Positions 7,519 through 16,972 of a stretch of 64,000 bases of DNA are shown piece by piece. Positions within the stretch are counted from its first letter, which is position 1; each line of letters begins with the position of its first letter. The notes beneath the pieces were generated by a model. The model was not told where the DNA came from. It searched no databases and was given only the letters and a program-made list of their open reading frames with translations. Both the position numbers and the translations under genes were made by a program. The stretch spans positions 124,001 to 188,000 of the forward strand of contig NZ_JAKRFD010000007.1 in assembly GCF_022348185.1 (NCBI RefSeq). The letters are read 5' to 3'. Source of the DNA: Epibacterium sp. Ofav1-8. Its GTDB lineage: Bacteria > Pseudomonadota > Alphaproteobacteria > Rhodobacterales > Rhodobacteraceae.

Positions 7519-9387
7519 TTACTTCCGGGACGCCAGCAGCGGTGTAATGCGGCGCACGGTGACACGCCGGTTGGCCCGTTCGGCGTCCAGCACCGGCACC
7601 GCCAGATCGCTTTCGCCATAGCCCTGGATCACCATGTTTTCCGGCGGCACGTCAAAATACTCGGTCAGGGCCAGCGCCACGGTTTCCGCCCGGCGATCCG
7701 ACAGCGCGAGGTTATAGGTCGCCGCCCCCACCGCATCGGTGTGGCCCTCGATCAGGAACACCTCGGTTGGATTTTGCTCGACCATCTGGCGCAGGGCATT
7801 GCCAAGGTCCGTCAGCTCTTCGGCCTGTTCCGGGCGGATCACCGAGGAGCCGGTCTCAAACGTCACCTTGTCGACGTTGATTTCCGGCACCAATCGGCGC
7901 ACCGCATCGATGTTGCGCACCTGTGCCAGCGAGAAACGACGGTCAACGCCTTCGGGCTGTTGCGCCGCAAGCGCGGCGGCGAGATCCTCGGCGGAGATGC
8001 TGCCATCGGTTGCGAAGGCGCTCCGGCGCGGCGCCGCCTCGGGCAGTTCGGTCACCACGACCTTTTCAGCCTGTTGCGTGTCGTCGAACAACACCACCGT
8101 GCGGCCATCGGTCAGGGTCTTGCTGCGGCGCAACACACGGCCATCGGCGGCGCGGATGGTTTCGACCTCAATACCGTCGTCGCGCGTGACCACGGTGCGG
8201 GTGGAGCCGTCCTTGAACTGGTAGGTCTTCACGTTCGACCCCGGCTGGCGCAGCAGGGCGTCGTCATTCTTGATGACGCGGAACTGTCCGTCCTGTTCGA
8301 CAACCGCGCGGTCCCCGCTGTTAGAGACCACGGTTTCACCGGATTTAAGCAATTGCCCAACCGCAAAGGCGCCAAGCCCCAAGAGCGCGGCCTTTTCCAG
8401 TTTGGACAGGCCATCATCGGAGTCTGCTTCGGCGCTCGGTGCGGCAGGGGCGGCGTCTTCGGTCGCGGCGGTCTCGTTCACCTTGGTGTCGAATTCCTCC
8501 GCAGAGCTGCGCGCGGTGTCCTCAGTCACGGTCTCTTCGATCACCTCAGCTTCGGCCTCCGCGTCATCCCCTGCGGCGGCGGCTGCGGTGGTTTCAGTCT
8601 GCGTTTCCGCCAATGCGTCGGCTTGTTCCTGACTGTTGCGTTCGGTGACTTCGGGGTTGTCAACAGGAGCACTCTCGGCCACCTCAGCCTCAGCCTCAGC
8701 CTCAGCCTCAGCCTCAGCCTCAGCCTCAGCCTCAGCCTCAGCCTCAGCCTCAGCCTCGGTGGTGGCGTCGGCGTTTTCCGCCGCCAGTTCCTCCGCTAGG
8801 GCCTCAGCGGCCTCATCGGTGGTTGGTTCTGCTTCATCGGCCGCGTCTGCGTCAGTCGCAGCGCCTTCTGCTTGATCGGCCTCGGCAGATTGCTCTGCCT
8901 CTGCGGGCTCTGTTTCAGCGGTGCTGTCAGTCGTCTCGGCGGGGGCGGTGGTGTCTTCAGCCTCCGCAGCAGCGGCCTCATCGAGGGGCGCTTCTTGCAC
9001 CTCTTCCCCGGCGCCTGCTTCTGGTGCGGGTTCTGGTTCAGCATCTGCCGCCTCTTCCAGCTTCTGTTCGAGGTCGCTCACCTCCTCGGCGGCCGGTGCC
9101 AAGGCCGACAGGATGGAGCCGGACTGCAACTCAACCGGCAGCGCCTCATCATAGGTGCCTTCACCATATTCTGCGCAGAACGCGGCAATCGGGTCAGCCC
9201 CTTCGGCCTCTGCATCCGCCTCAGCGCCTTCGCGGCAACGCTCCACCAGCGCCGCGATTTCGGTCTCGCTCATCTGGCTGAGATCGAATGCTGCGTCGCC
9301 ATCAGTTTGGGCCACGACCGGCATCGGTGCCGCCAGCGAGGTGATGACGGCCAATGCGGTGGCCGATCTGAAGAATCCCGGTTTCAT
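7519..9387 (-). CDS. OmpA-family protein with long Ala/Glu-rich repetitive region
   Basis: 622 aa. A signal peptide (cleavage after VVAQ, near residue 27) is followed by a short Cys-containing N domain, then an acidic low-complexity region (about 70-330) that includes a pure Ala-Glu repeat. After a short hydrophobic segment (LEKAALLGLGAFAVGQLL) and a beta-rich middle comes a C-terminal OmpA domain (about 505-620) with FETGSSVIRPEQ, EGHTDAVG and NLALSDRRAETV, the residues that bind peptidoglycan. The acidic arm could span the periplasm or surface. The Ala-Glu tract is encoded by 12 identical hexamers and is likely length-variable. Confidence 0.88.
   Translation of the reverse strand: MKPGFFRSATALAVITSLAAPMPVVAQTDGDAAFDLSQMSETEIAALVERCREGAEADAEAEGADPIAAFCAEYGEGTYDEALPVELQSGSILSALAPAAEEVSDLEQKLEEAADAEPEPAPEAGAGEEVQEAPLDEAAAAEAEDTTAPAETTDSTAETEPAEAEQSAEADQAEGAATDADAADEAEPTTDEAAEALAEELAAENADATTEAEAEAEAEAEAEAEAEAEAEAEAEVAESAPVDNPEVTERNSQEQADALAETQTETTAAAAAGDDAEAEAEVIEETVTEDTARSSAEEFDTKVNETAATEDAAPAAPSAEADSDDGLSKLEKAALLGLGAFAVGQLLKSGETVVSNSGDRAVVEQDGQFRVIKNDDALLRQPGSNVKTYQFKDGSTRTVVTRDDGIEVETIRAADGRVLRRSKTLTDGRTVVLFDDTQQAEKVVVTELPEAAPRRSAFATDGSISAEDLAAALAAQQPEGVDRRFSLAQVRNIDAVRRLVPEINVDKVTFETGSSVIRPEQAEELTDLGNALRQMVEQNPTEVFLIEGHTDAVGAATYNLALSDRRAETVALALTEYFDVPPENMVIQGYGESDLAVPVLDAERANRRVTVRRITPLLASRK
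8683..8754. repeat. 12 tandem copies of a 6-bp unit (CTCAGC)
   Basis: Twelve perfect CTCAGC units in a row, followed by a thirteenth altered unit CTCGGT. On the coding strand each unit is GCTGAG, giving Ala-Glu. Gain or loss of units changes the length by two residues without shifting frame. Confidence 0.97.
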
Positions 9388-9466
9388 TGCGCGTCCTTTC
9401 CTGTGTCAGCACATGACTGTGCCTGAAGAACGCAGAAACCGGACAAAAGTTGCATCACATAAACGT

Positions 9467-9491
9467 AAGGGCCACCCTTTGGGCGGCCCTT
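9467..9491 (-). terminator. Hairpin after trpS, probable terminator
   Basis: On the minus strand AAGGGCCGCCC, loop AAA, GGGTGGCCCTT: an 11-bp stem with one G-U pair. It lies 28 bases beyond the trpS stop. The downstream bases ACGTTTATG give only a weak U tract, so efficiency is uncertain. Confidence 0.65.
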
Positions 9492-9519
9492 TGCGTGTTC
9501 GGACAGCAGTGTTGCGGGG

Positions 9520-10548
9520 TCAGATTTCGACCGGGGCAACCATGCCGACGATGTCGTAGGTCTTGCGCAGGATCGGTACGGTGATCTCGCGCGCGCGTTC
9601 GGAGCCTCGGGCGAGGATCTTGTCGATCTCGTCCTGATTTTCCATCAGCCGGGCCATTTCGGTGGTGATCGGCGCCATCTTTTCAACCGCAAGATCGGCC
9701 AGCATCGGCTTAAACTCCGAGAACTGCTTGCCACCCACATCCGCCAGCACCTGATCCACCGATTGGCCGGACATGGCCGCGTAGATGTTGACCAGGTTGC
9801 GGGCCTCCGGGCGATCCTCCAGCCCTTTGGCTTCCGAAGGCAGGGCCTCGGGGTCGGTCTTGGCCTTGCGGATCTTCTTGGCGATGGTGTCCGCATCATC
9901 GGTGAGGTTGATGCGGCTCGCATCAGAGGGGTCCGATTTCGACATCTTCTTGGACCCATCGCGCAGGGACATCACCCGGGTGGCCGCACCTTCGATCACC
10001 GGCTCGGTCTCGGGGAAGAAGTTCACACCGTAGTCGTGATTGAACTTGATCGCGATGTCGCGGGTCAGCTCAAGGTGCTGTTTCTGATCCTCGCCCACCG
10101 GCACATGGGTGGCGTGATAGACAAGGATATCCGCCGCCATCAGCGCGGGATAGGCCAGCAGGCCGAGCGAGGCATTCTGTTGGTTCTTGCCGGCCTTGTC
10201 CTTCCACTGGGTCATCCGCTGCATCCAGCCCATGCGGGCGACACAGTTGAAGATCCAGGCCAGTTGCGCGTGCTCCGGCACCTGGCTCTGGTTGATCAGA
10301 ATGGATTTTTCCGGATCAAGCCCGGCGGCGATAAACCCGGCGCACAGCTCACGGGTGGCCTTTTTCAGATCAGCCGGGTCCTGCCAGACGGTGATCGCAT
10401 GCAGGTCGACCATGCAGTAGATGGACTCCACGTCCCGCGCTTGCCAGTCGACGAACCGCTTCAATGCACCGAGGTAATTCCCCAGATGCAGATTGCCCGA
10501 AGGCTGGATGCCTGAAAAGACACGCGGGGTGAAGCTGGTTTCGCTCAT
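9520..10548 (-). CDS. trpS: Tryptophanyl-tRNA synthetase
   Basis: 342 aa, class I synthetase. The HIGH-like motif is [13 protein letters not shown] near residue 20, and the KMSKS loop is [10 protein letters not shown] near 200. The Trp-specific D-x-x-x-Q type motif MVDLHAITV is present. ATG at 10548 gives the usual N-terminus; an upstream in-frame ATG at 10581 adds 11 unlikely residues. It charges tRNA-Trp. Confidence 0.96.
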   Translation of the reverse strand: MSETSFTPRVFSGIQPSGNLHLGNYLGALKRFVDWQARDVESIYCMVDLHAITVWQDPADLKKATRELCAGFIAAGLDPEKSILINQSQVPEHAQLAWIFNCVARMGWMQRMTQWKDKAGKNQQNASLGLLAYPALMAADILVYHATHVPVGEDQKQHLELTRDIAIKFNHDYGVNFFPETEPVIEGAATRVMSLRDGSKKMSKSDPSDASRINLTDDADTIAKKIRKAKTDPEALPSEAKGLEDRPEARNLVNIYAAMSGQSVDQVLADVGGKQFSEFKPMLADLAVEKMAPITTEMARLMENQDEIDKILARGSERAREITVPILRKTYDIVGMVAPVEI

Positions 10549-10662
10549 CGTCGAAAACTCCCGTCTGGAATTATGCACCATCGTCGCTTACCCATGGCGC
10601 AGAGTATCGTCAACAGGCCTAGACCCGCAGAGAGCGCGAGAGAGCGCCGGAGAGCAGGACCA

Positions 10663-11349
10663 ATGCAAGATCCAAACCAATCCCCCTTTAACGCGCTGCC
10701 ACCGGTGGTGGTGGCTCTGGTGATCGTGATCCTCGGGATCGAAGTGGTGTTCTCGCTCGGCGCGCGCGGCCTGATCGGCGGGCCGGAGGCGGTCGGCTGG
10801 CGATTGAGCGCGCTGCAGGAATACGGCTTTGGCGCGCAGTATTTCTGGTGGATGTGGGAGAGCGGAACCTGGCCCTTTGACCTGCTAAAGCGCTTTGTCA
10901 CCTACGCTTTTGTGCATGGGGTTTTTACCCAGACGATCTTTGTCTGCGTGTTCCTGCTGGCCATGGGCAAGATGGTCGGCGAAGCGATGGGAGAGATCGC
11001 CGTGGTGTTGATCTTTCTCGGCTCTGCCATCGGCGGGGCGCTGGCCTATGCGCTCTTGGTTGGGGGCAATGTGGCGTTGATCGGGGGCTTTCCGGCGGTC
11101 TACGGGCTGATTGGCGGATTTACCCATCTGTTGTGGCTGTCGCTTGCGACCGTGGGGGCGCAGCAATATCGGGCGTTCTCCCTGATCGCCTTCTTGATGG
11201 GCATTCAGCTGCTCTTTGGCCTGATCTTTGGCGGCAGCCCGGAGTGGGTGGCCGACCTTGCGGGCTTTGGCACCGGATTTATGATGTCGTTCTTTCTGGT
11301 GCCCGGCGGGTGGGCGCGGATCTTGCAGAAACTGCGTCAGGAACGGTGA
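10663..11349 (+). CDS. Rhomboid-fold membrane protein lacking protease residues
   Basis: 228 aa with about six membrane segments and the rhomboid layout. The site that should read Gly-x-Ser-Gly is GGFPAVYG (Phe143 in the Ser position), the last-helix His is Asp198 in VADLAGFGTG, and the His/Asn oxyanion helix is QTIFV at about 90-94. It is therefore predicted to be proteolytically dead. Rhomboid pseudoproteases elsewhere act as chaperones or binders of membrane proteins, but no partner is evident here. ATG at 10663 follows GGAGAGCAGGA. Divergent from trpS and convergent with murJ. Confidence 0.78.
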   Translation: MQDPNQSPFNALPPVVVALVIVILGIEVVFSLGARGLIGGPEAVGWRLSALQEYGFGAQYFWWMWESGTWPFDLLKRFVTYAFVHGVFTQTIFVCVFLLAMGKMVGEAMGEIAVVLIFLGSAIGGALAYALLVGGNVALIGGFPAVYGLIGGFTHLLWLSLATVGAQQYRAFSLIAFLMGIQLLFGLIFGGSPEWVADLAGFGTGFMMSFFLVPGGWARILQKLRQER

Positions 11350-11367
11350 TGGGGTGGGTCCCTACGG

Positions 11368-12915
11368 TCAGGCTTTGCCGCGCCGCAGGGCCGATCTGAA
11401 CTCCGACAGTCTGAAGGCCCCGATAATCTGGCCGATGGCGAAATAGGCCACCGCACCGATCACGATCAGCGCCAGCAGGGCGAGGTAGCGCCAATAGGCT
11501 GTCGCCAACGCCGGGCCGAGCAGCGCGGCGGCGGCGAACAGCACAGCGCCCATGGCGATAGCGGCCAGCACGATGCGCAAGCAGCGGCGTTGAAAGCGCG
11601 CGTCAAACTGCGCTGCCGCGCCCATGCGTCGTGCGCCAAGCCAGAGTTGAAGCACCATCACCCAGCCCGCCGCCGGGGCGGCGATGGCCGGGGCCAGCCA
11701 GCCAAAGACAGGTTGCAATCCCACCGCAAGAACCGCGTTCACAACCATCGCCACAAGCGCGTAGTGAAACGGGCTGCGGGTGTCTTCGCGCGCAAAATAA
11801 AGCGGTTGCAGCACTTTTTGCAGCACAAACGCCGGCAGCCCTGCACCGTAAATGGCCACGGCCATGGCAATGGCTGCTGCGTCCTGCGGCCCCGTTGCGC
11901 CACGCTCATAAAGGACAGAGACCAGCGGCACCGGAATGGCGATAAAGGCCACGGCGGACGGGATCGTCAGCAGCAGGGAAAACTCGCCCGCGCGCGACAG
12001 CGCATCCTGCGCGCCCTGATCGTCTCCGGCCCGCAGGCGGCGCGACAGGTCGGGCAGCAAGACGATGCCCACCGCGATGCCCACCACGCCAAGCGGCAAT
12101 TGATAGAGCCGATCCGCCAGCGAAAGCCAGGAGACCGCACCGGCGTAGCTGGAGGCAACTGCCTGACCCACCACCAGATTGACTTGTGTCACCCCCATCG
12201 CGAGGGCGGCGGGCAGGGCGACGCGCACCAGTTGCTTCATCTCGGGGGTGAGGCGGGGCAATCCGGGACGCAGGGAGATACCCGCACGCGCGGCAGCGCT
12301 CCAGACCAGCGCCAATTGCGCGATGCCTGCAAAGGGGATCACCCAGACCAGCCAGTCGATCACCTCTTGTCCCAGCAAGGCGCCCGCGATCATTGCGGCG
12401 CAGGCGAGGATGTTCAACAGCACCGGCGCCGCCGCTGCGGCGGCAAAGCGCCCGGTGGCATTCAGAACGCCGGAAAACAGTGCGGCCAGCGACATGCAAA
12501 GGATGTAGGGAAAGACAATGCGGCCATAGCCGACGGTCAGATCAAACCGCGCATCCCCGTCAAAACCGCCGGCGGTCAGCAGCACCAGCGCTGGCATGAA
12601 CACCATGCCCAATGCCGTCAGCAACAGAACCGAAGCGGCAAGGAGGTTGAACGCATCCTGAGCAAAGCCCTGCGGGTTCTCATCCGCCTCCCAGCGTTTG
12701 GCAAACATCGGCACGAAGGCCGCGTTGAACGCGCCCTCGGCAAAGAACCGGCGGAACATATTGGGCAGGCGGAAGGCGGCGTAAAACGCATCCCCCAGAA
12801 CACCGGGGCCGATATAGGCGGCGATCAGGATTTCACGCATGAACCCCAGTATGCGGCTCGCCAGCGTCCAGAATCCGACTGTCATAAAGCCGGACATCAA
12901 TTTGATCGGCTTCAT
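11368..12915 (-). CDS. murJ: Lipid II flippase MurJ
   Basis: 515 aa polytopic MATE-like protein with about 14 membrane segments. The N-terminus (LMSGFMTVGFWTLASRILGF) and the RRFFAEGAFNAAFVP segment are diagnostic of MurJ/MviN. It moves lipid-linked peptidoglycan precursor to the periplasm. Its ATG overlaps the glnD TGA in an ATGA junction, indicating coupled translation. Confidence 0.95.
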   Translation of the reverse strand: MKPIKLMSGFMTVGFWTLASRILGFMREILIAAYIGPGVLGDAFYAAFRLPNMFRRFFAEGAFNAAFVPMFAKRWEADENPQGFAQDAFNLLAASVLLLTALGMVFMPALVLLTAGGFDGDARFDLTVGYGRIVFPYILCMSLAALFSGVLNATGRFAAAAAAPVLLNILACAAMIAGALLGQEVIDWLVWVIPFAGIAQLALVWSAAARAGISLRPGLPRLTPEMKQLVRVALPAALAMGVTQVNLVVGQAVASSYAGAVSWLSLADRLYQLPLGVVGIAVGIVLLPDLSRRLRAGDDQGAQDALSRAGEFSLLLTIPSAVAFIAIPVPLVSVLYERGATGPQDAAAIAMAVAIYGAGLPAFVLQKVLQPLYFAREDTRSPFHYALVAMVVNAVLAVGLQPVFGWLAPAIAAPAAGWVMVLQLWLGARRMGAAAQFDARFQRRCLRIVLAAIAMGAVLFAAAALLGPALATAYWRYLALLALIVIGAVAYFAIGQIIGAFRLSEFRSALRRGKA

Positions 12916-15740
12916 GTATCGGCCCGCTTTGCACCGTCGATGATGGCTTCGCGCAGTTTTTTCTCAAGCGACTGCTGCTTGGCTGCGGAGTGGTATTTCA
13001 AACCGAACATGTCCTTGACGTAGAAACTGTCCACCACCTGTTCGCCATAGGTCGCAATGACCGCATTGGCGATATAGACGTTCGCCGCCGCCAAGGTGCG
13101 CGCCAGATCATAGAGCAGGCCGGGGCGGTCGCGGGTGTCGACCTCGATGATGGTGTAGATATCGGAACCATCGTTATCAAAGGTGATATGGGTCGGCACC
13201 CGGAAGGCACGCTCGCGCTTCTTGATCTTGTCGCGCGATTTCAACGCGTCACGGGCGATCACTTCACCATGCAGGGTTTTCTCGATCATGCTGCGCAGGC
13301 GGGGCAGGCGAGAGGCCTCGAACGGGTGACCGTCGGCATCCTGAATCCAGAAGGCATCGGTCACAAACCCGTCCTTGGTGGTGTAGCTGCGGGCATCGAC
13401 CACATTGGCCCCCACCAGCGCCAGCGCGCCCGCGATACGGGCAAAAATGCCCGGGTGGTCCGGCATCACGAAACAGGCGCGGGTGGCGTCGCGGTCTTCG
13501 TCCGGGTGCAGACGCACCAGCATGGCCGAAGGGTCATCCAGCCTGTCGATCTCGCGCAGCATCTCGGCAAAATCCACATGCGCGGTGACATGCAACCCCT
13601 GCCAATAGGGCGGATAATGGCGGGCGGTTTCGCGTTTGACGGCGGATTTTTCCCAGTCGGGCAGGGCCTTGCGCAGGCGTTTCTTGGCCTCGGTGCCGCG
13701 ATGCTCGCGGTTGAATGCCTCCAGCCCGTTTTCCATCGCGTCGCGGGTCTGGTTGTAAAGCGCGCGCAAGAGCACCGCTTTCCAGTTGTTCCAGGTATCG
13801 GGGCCAACGCCACGAATGTCGCAGACCGTCAGCAGCAGCAAGAGATCCAGCCGTTTGACCGTCTGCACCGCCTTGGCAAAATCGCGCACCGTGCGCGGGT
13901 CGGCAATGTCGCGTTTCTGTGCGGTGTCCGACATCAGCAGATGGTAGCGCACCAGCCATTCCACCGTCTCGGATTCGGATTTGTTGAGCCCCAGCCGAGG
14001 CGCGACCTTGCGGGCGATCTGCGCGCCAAGAATGGAGTGGTCCTGCGGGCGTCCCTTGCCGATGTCATGCAGCAGCATGGCGATGATCAGCACCTTGCGA
14101 TTGACGCCCTGTTTGATCAGCGAGGACGACAGCGGCAGCTCATCCTCCAGCTCGCCCCGCTCAATGGCAGAGAAGTTGGAGATCACCTGGATCGTGTGCT
14201 CATCCACCGTGTAGGAGTGATACATGTTGAACTGCATCATCGCCACGATCGGCTCGAACTCCGGGATGAAGGTCGACAGAACCCCCAGTTCGTTCATGCG
14301 CCGCAGCACGCGCTCCGGGTTGCCGTGTTTCAGCAGCAGGTCGATGAAGATCCGCCGCGCATCCGGGTTGTTGCGCATCTCGTCATCAATCAGATGCAGG
14401 TTGCCGCGCACCAGTCGCATGCTGTCGGGATGCAAGAGCAGGCCGGTGCGCAGGGCTTCTTCGAACATGCGCAACAGGTTCAGCTTGTCCTGCAGGAAAC
14501 TCTCGGGATCGGCAATTTCCAGACGGTTGTGATTGATCTTATAGCCGGCTTTGACGCGCGGTTTGCGCCGGAAGATGCGCTCCAGCAGCGGTTCGCTCTT
14601 GAGCTGGCTGTCTTCGAGTTTGGAGAGCAGGATGCGGGTCACATCGCCCACTTGCGTGGCGTGGCGGAAATAATCCTGCATGAAGACCTCGACCGCGCGC
14701 CGGCCGGAGGTGTCCTGATAGCCCATGCGCTCGGCGACTTGCACCTGCATGTCAAAGGTCAGTTGCTCGGTGGCGCGCCGCGCACTCAGATGCAGATGCG
14801 CCCGCACGGCCCAGAGGAAGTTTTCCGCCTTGGCAAAGAAATCAAATTCTTCGGGGCGGAACAGGCCGAGGGGCACCAGTTCGGCCACGTCCTGCACCTT
14901 GTAGAGATATTTGGCGATCCAGAACAGCGATTGCAGATCGCGCAAGCCGCCTTTGCCCTCCTTGACGTTGGGCTCCACCATGTAGCGTTCGCCCTGCTTC
15001 AGGTGGCGCGCATCGCGTTCGGCCAGCTTGGCGTCGATGAACTCGGCGGCGTCCTTGGCAAAGAGATCCTTTGCCAAACGCTCTTCCAGCTCTGCCGCGA
15101 GGGGGCCGTGACCGGCCAGAAACCGATGCTCCAGCATGGCGGTCCGGATGGTGAAATCCTCAGAGCCGAGGCGGATGCAGTCCTTGATGGTGCGGCTGGA
15201 ATGGCCGACCTTCAGCCGCAGATCCCACAGGATGTAGAGCATGGACTCAATCACGCTCTCCGCCCAGGCGGTGATCTTGTAGGGCGTCAGGAACAGCAGA
15301 TCGACGTCGGAAAACGGCGCCATCTCGCCCCGGCCATAGCCCCCGACCGCAAAGACAGAGATCCGTTCACCGGTGGTGGGGGTGGCGATCGGGTGCAGCA
15401 CGTCCACCGCCGCAGTCAGTGCCGTCGTCACCAGCCCATCGGTCAGATAGGTATAGGACCGCGCGAGCTCCCGGGCGGCAAAGGGCTGGAGTTCAAAGGC
15501 CTCGGCAATGGCGCTGCGCCCGGCCTGGTTGGCCTCGCGCAACAGCGCCACCACGGCGGCGCGAAACTCGGCCCCCTGCACCTCCTGAGACAGTTCATGC
15601 ACCCGGGCGCGGATCGCGTCGGTGTCAAAAATCGCACTGGGGTCGCAGATCAGCGACCCCAGAGGTTCAGGAAGGATTTTGGTGTTGGCGTCCGCCGGTT
15701 CAGGAACCGGCTCCGGGGAAACTTCTGGGCGCTGGGTCAA
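12912..15740 (-). CDS. glnD: [Protein-PII] uridylyltransferase/uridylyl-removing enzyme
   Basis: 942 aa from the TTG at 15740. The nucleotidyltransferase motif GGYGRGEMAPFSDVDLLFL is near residue 125, the HD hydrolase motif AMLLHDIGKG near 560, and two C-terminal ACT domains (starting at FVMPDHPGIFARIAG and IIEVDTRDRPGLLYD) sense glutamine. It modifies PII proteins to report nitrogen status. No ATG lies near the family's N-terminus. In-frame ATGs at 15791, 15800 and 15824 run further into the upstream lipoprotein gene, so the TTG is preferred. It overlaps that gene by 41 bases. Confidence 0.93.
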   Translation of the reverse strand: MTQRPEVSPEPVPEPADANTKILPEPLGSLICDPSAIFDTDAIRARVHELSQEVQGAEFRAAVVALLREANQAGRSAIAEAFELQPFAARELARSYTYLTDGLVTTALTAAVDVLHPIATPTTGERISVFAVGGYGRGEMAPFSDVDLLFLTPYKITAWAESVIESMLYILWDLRLKVGHSSRTIKDCIRLGSEDFTIRTAMLEHRFLAGHGPLAAELEERLAKDLFAKDAAEFIDAKLAERDARHLKQGERYMVEPNVKEGKGGLRDLQSLFWIAKYLYKVQDVAELVPLGLFRPEEFDFFAKAENFLWAVRAHLHLSARRATEQLTFDMQVQVAERMGYQDTSGRRAVEVFMQDYFRHATQVGDVTRILLSKLEDSQLKSEPLLERIFRRKPRVKAGYKINHNRLEIADPESFLQDKLNLLRMFEEALRTGLLLHPDSMRLVRGNLHLIDDEMRNNPDARRIFIDLLLKHGNPERVLRRMNELGVLSTFIPEFEPIVAMMQFNMYHSYTVDEHTIQVISNFSAIERGELEDELPLSSSLIKQGVNRKVLIIAMLLHDIGKGRPQDHSILGAQIARKVAPRLGLNKSESETVEWLVRYHLLMSDTAQKRDIADPRTVRDFAKAVQTVKRLDLLLLLTVCDIRGVGPDTWNNWKAVLLRALYNQTRDAMENGLEAFNREHRGTEAKKRLRKALPDWEKSAVKRETARHYPPYWQGLHVTAHVDFAEMLREIDRLDDPSAMLVRLHPDEDRDATRACFVMPDHPGIFARIAGALALVGANVVDARSYTTKDGFVTDAFWIQDADGHPFEASRLPRLRSMIEKTLHGEVIARDALKSRDKIKKRERAFRVPTHITFDNDGSDIYTIIEVDTRDRPGLLYDLARTLAAANVYIANAVIATYGEQVVDSFYVKDMFGLKYHSAAKQQSLEKKLREAIIDGAKRADT

Positions 15741-16884
15741 TGATGACGACTTTCTGATCCTGGATCGTGGCAACGGCAAGGCCGCGTTCATTGGTGCCAT
15801 CCGGGCGCAGGCGGAAAATACCACCGGTGCCCTGGAAGCCCGCGGGCTGGGTCAGGGCAGCGCCGGTGAGGGCACCGGAATTGCCGGCGCTGACAAGCGC
15901 GCCGATCGCGGCGATCCCGTCATAGGCGAGGCCGCCGATGGGGTGCGGGGCTGCACCATAGGTGGACTGGTAGCGCGCCCGGAAGGCTTCGGTCTTCTGC
16001 GGGTCGGGCAGGGCGAACCAGCCGTTCTGCACGCCGGGCAGCTCCAGCGTCTGGGCGGGAATGTCCCAACGGGTGAGGCCCATGTACTGCACGTCGGTGG
16101 TCTTCACGCCCGCCTCGGGCAGCAGCTGCGTCAGCAGCGGCAGCGCACCTGCGGTGGTGGCGGTCATGAACATGACATCCGCATTGGACTGGCGCACGCT
16201 GTTGGTAATGGTCGGAACCGCGTTGATGACGCCCTGCTGCGACAGGTCGTAGCTCACATTGCCGGCCAGCGTCATGCCGCTCTGAACGGCGGCCTGCTGG
16301 ATGGCCGAGCGGCCCGCCTGGCCGGCGGCATTGTTGCCGGAGACCACGACCATGGTGCGTTTGCCCTGACGGGCTGCATATTGCGTCAGCCGGTTGGCGG
16401 AGTTGTCGAAGGTGGCGCCCATGACAAAGACATTACCGCCGGCGATCGAGGTGTTGTTGGAAAAGGCCAGCACGTTGACGCCGCGCTTGGCCGCCGCGAT
16501 GCCCGCGGCATTGGCGGCTTCGGCGTAGACCGGGCCGAGGATGATGCGCGCCCCGTCCTGCACCGCCTGTGTCGCCACATTGGCGGCGGTCTGCGGGTTG
16601 CCGGCGGTGTCGTAGACGCGCAGGTCCACCTGCACACCGTTGAGGTCGGCGATTGCCAGACGCGCCGCGTTTTCCAGGCTTTTCGCCAGCACATCATCGC
16701 CGCGCTGCGCCGACCCGCGTGGCACCAGCAGAGCAACAGGGACAGGTTTCGAGGTGTTGATGGTCGGTCCCCCACCGGAAATCGCGCCGGGGTCACAGGC
16801 CGCCACAAGGGCGGAGGCCGCTACGGCGGTGGCGGTCAGGACAATCTTGCGGGCCCGATTGAAAACAGCAAACATAAAGCGCAT
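15700..16884 (-). CDS. LpoA/LppC-like penicillin-binding protein activator (lipoprotein)
   Basis: 394 aa. The N-terminal signal ends in the lipobox ALVAAC, followed by a proline/serine linker and a periplasmic-binding-protein-like fold (VPVALLVPRGSAQRGDD, then GARIILGPVYAEAANA). The family activates PBP1A from the outer membrane; in alphaproteobacteria that role is inferred. ATG at 16884 follows CAGGGAG; one at 16875 is also possible. It is divergent from rsmI-yraN, the same neighbours as lpoA in E. coli, which supports the assignment. Confidence 0.83.
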   Translation of the reverse strand: MRFMFAVFNRARKIVLTATAVAASALVAACDPGAISGGGPTINTSKPVPVALLVPRGSAQRGDDVLAKSLENAARLAIADLNGVQVDLRVYDTAGNPQTAANVATQAVQDGARIILGPVYAEAANAAGIAAAKRGVNVLAFSNNTSIAGGNVFVMGATFDNSANRLTQYAARQGKRTMVVVSGNNAAGQAGRSAIQQAAVQSGMTLAGNVSYDLSQQGVINAVPTITNSVRQSNADVMFMTATTAGALPLLTQLLPEAGVKTTDVQYMGLTRWDIPAQTLELPGVQNGWFALPDPQKTEAFRARYQSTYGAAPHPIGGLAYDGIAAIGALVSAGNSGALTGAALTQPAGFQGTGGIFRLRPDGTNERGLAVATIQDQKVVIIDPAPRSFPGAGS

Positions 16885-16972
16885 AAACTCCCTGTTCCGG
16901 GCTGCGGCGTTATGCATCGCGCACCCGTTTTGGTTCGGGGCGATCATAGACGACCAGAAAAGCGGGTCCAGC

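Noticed and set aside
8683-8754. CTCAGC array as a CRISPR-like repeat
   Set aside because: Units are contiguous without spacers and lie in frame inside a gene.
7480-8799. A 439-codon + strand frame with a Ser-Leu repeat
   Set aside because: It is the reverse reading of the OmpA-family gene; the Ser-Leu run is just the antisense of the Ala-Glu hexamer array.
12990-15743. A 917-codon open frame on the + strand opposite glnD
   Set aside because: It is antisense to the intact glnD, rich in His/Arg/Gln/Gly as expected from reverse reading of GC-rich coding DNA, and has no recognisable domain or ribosome site.
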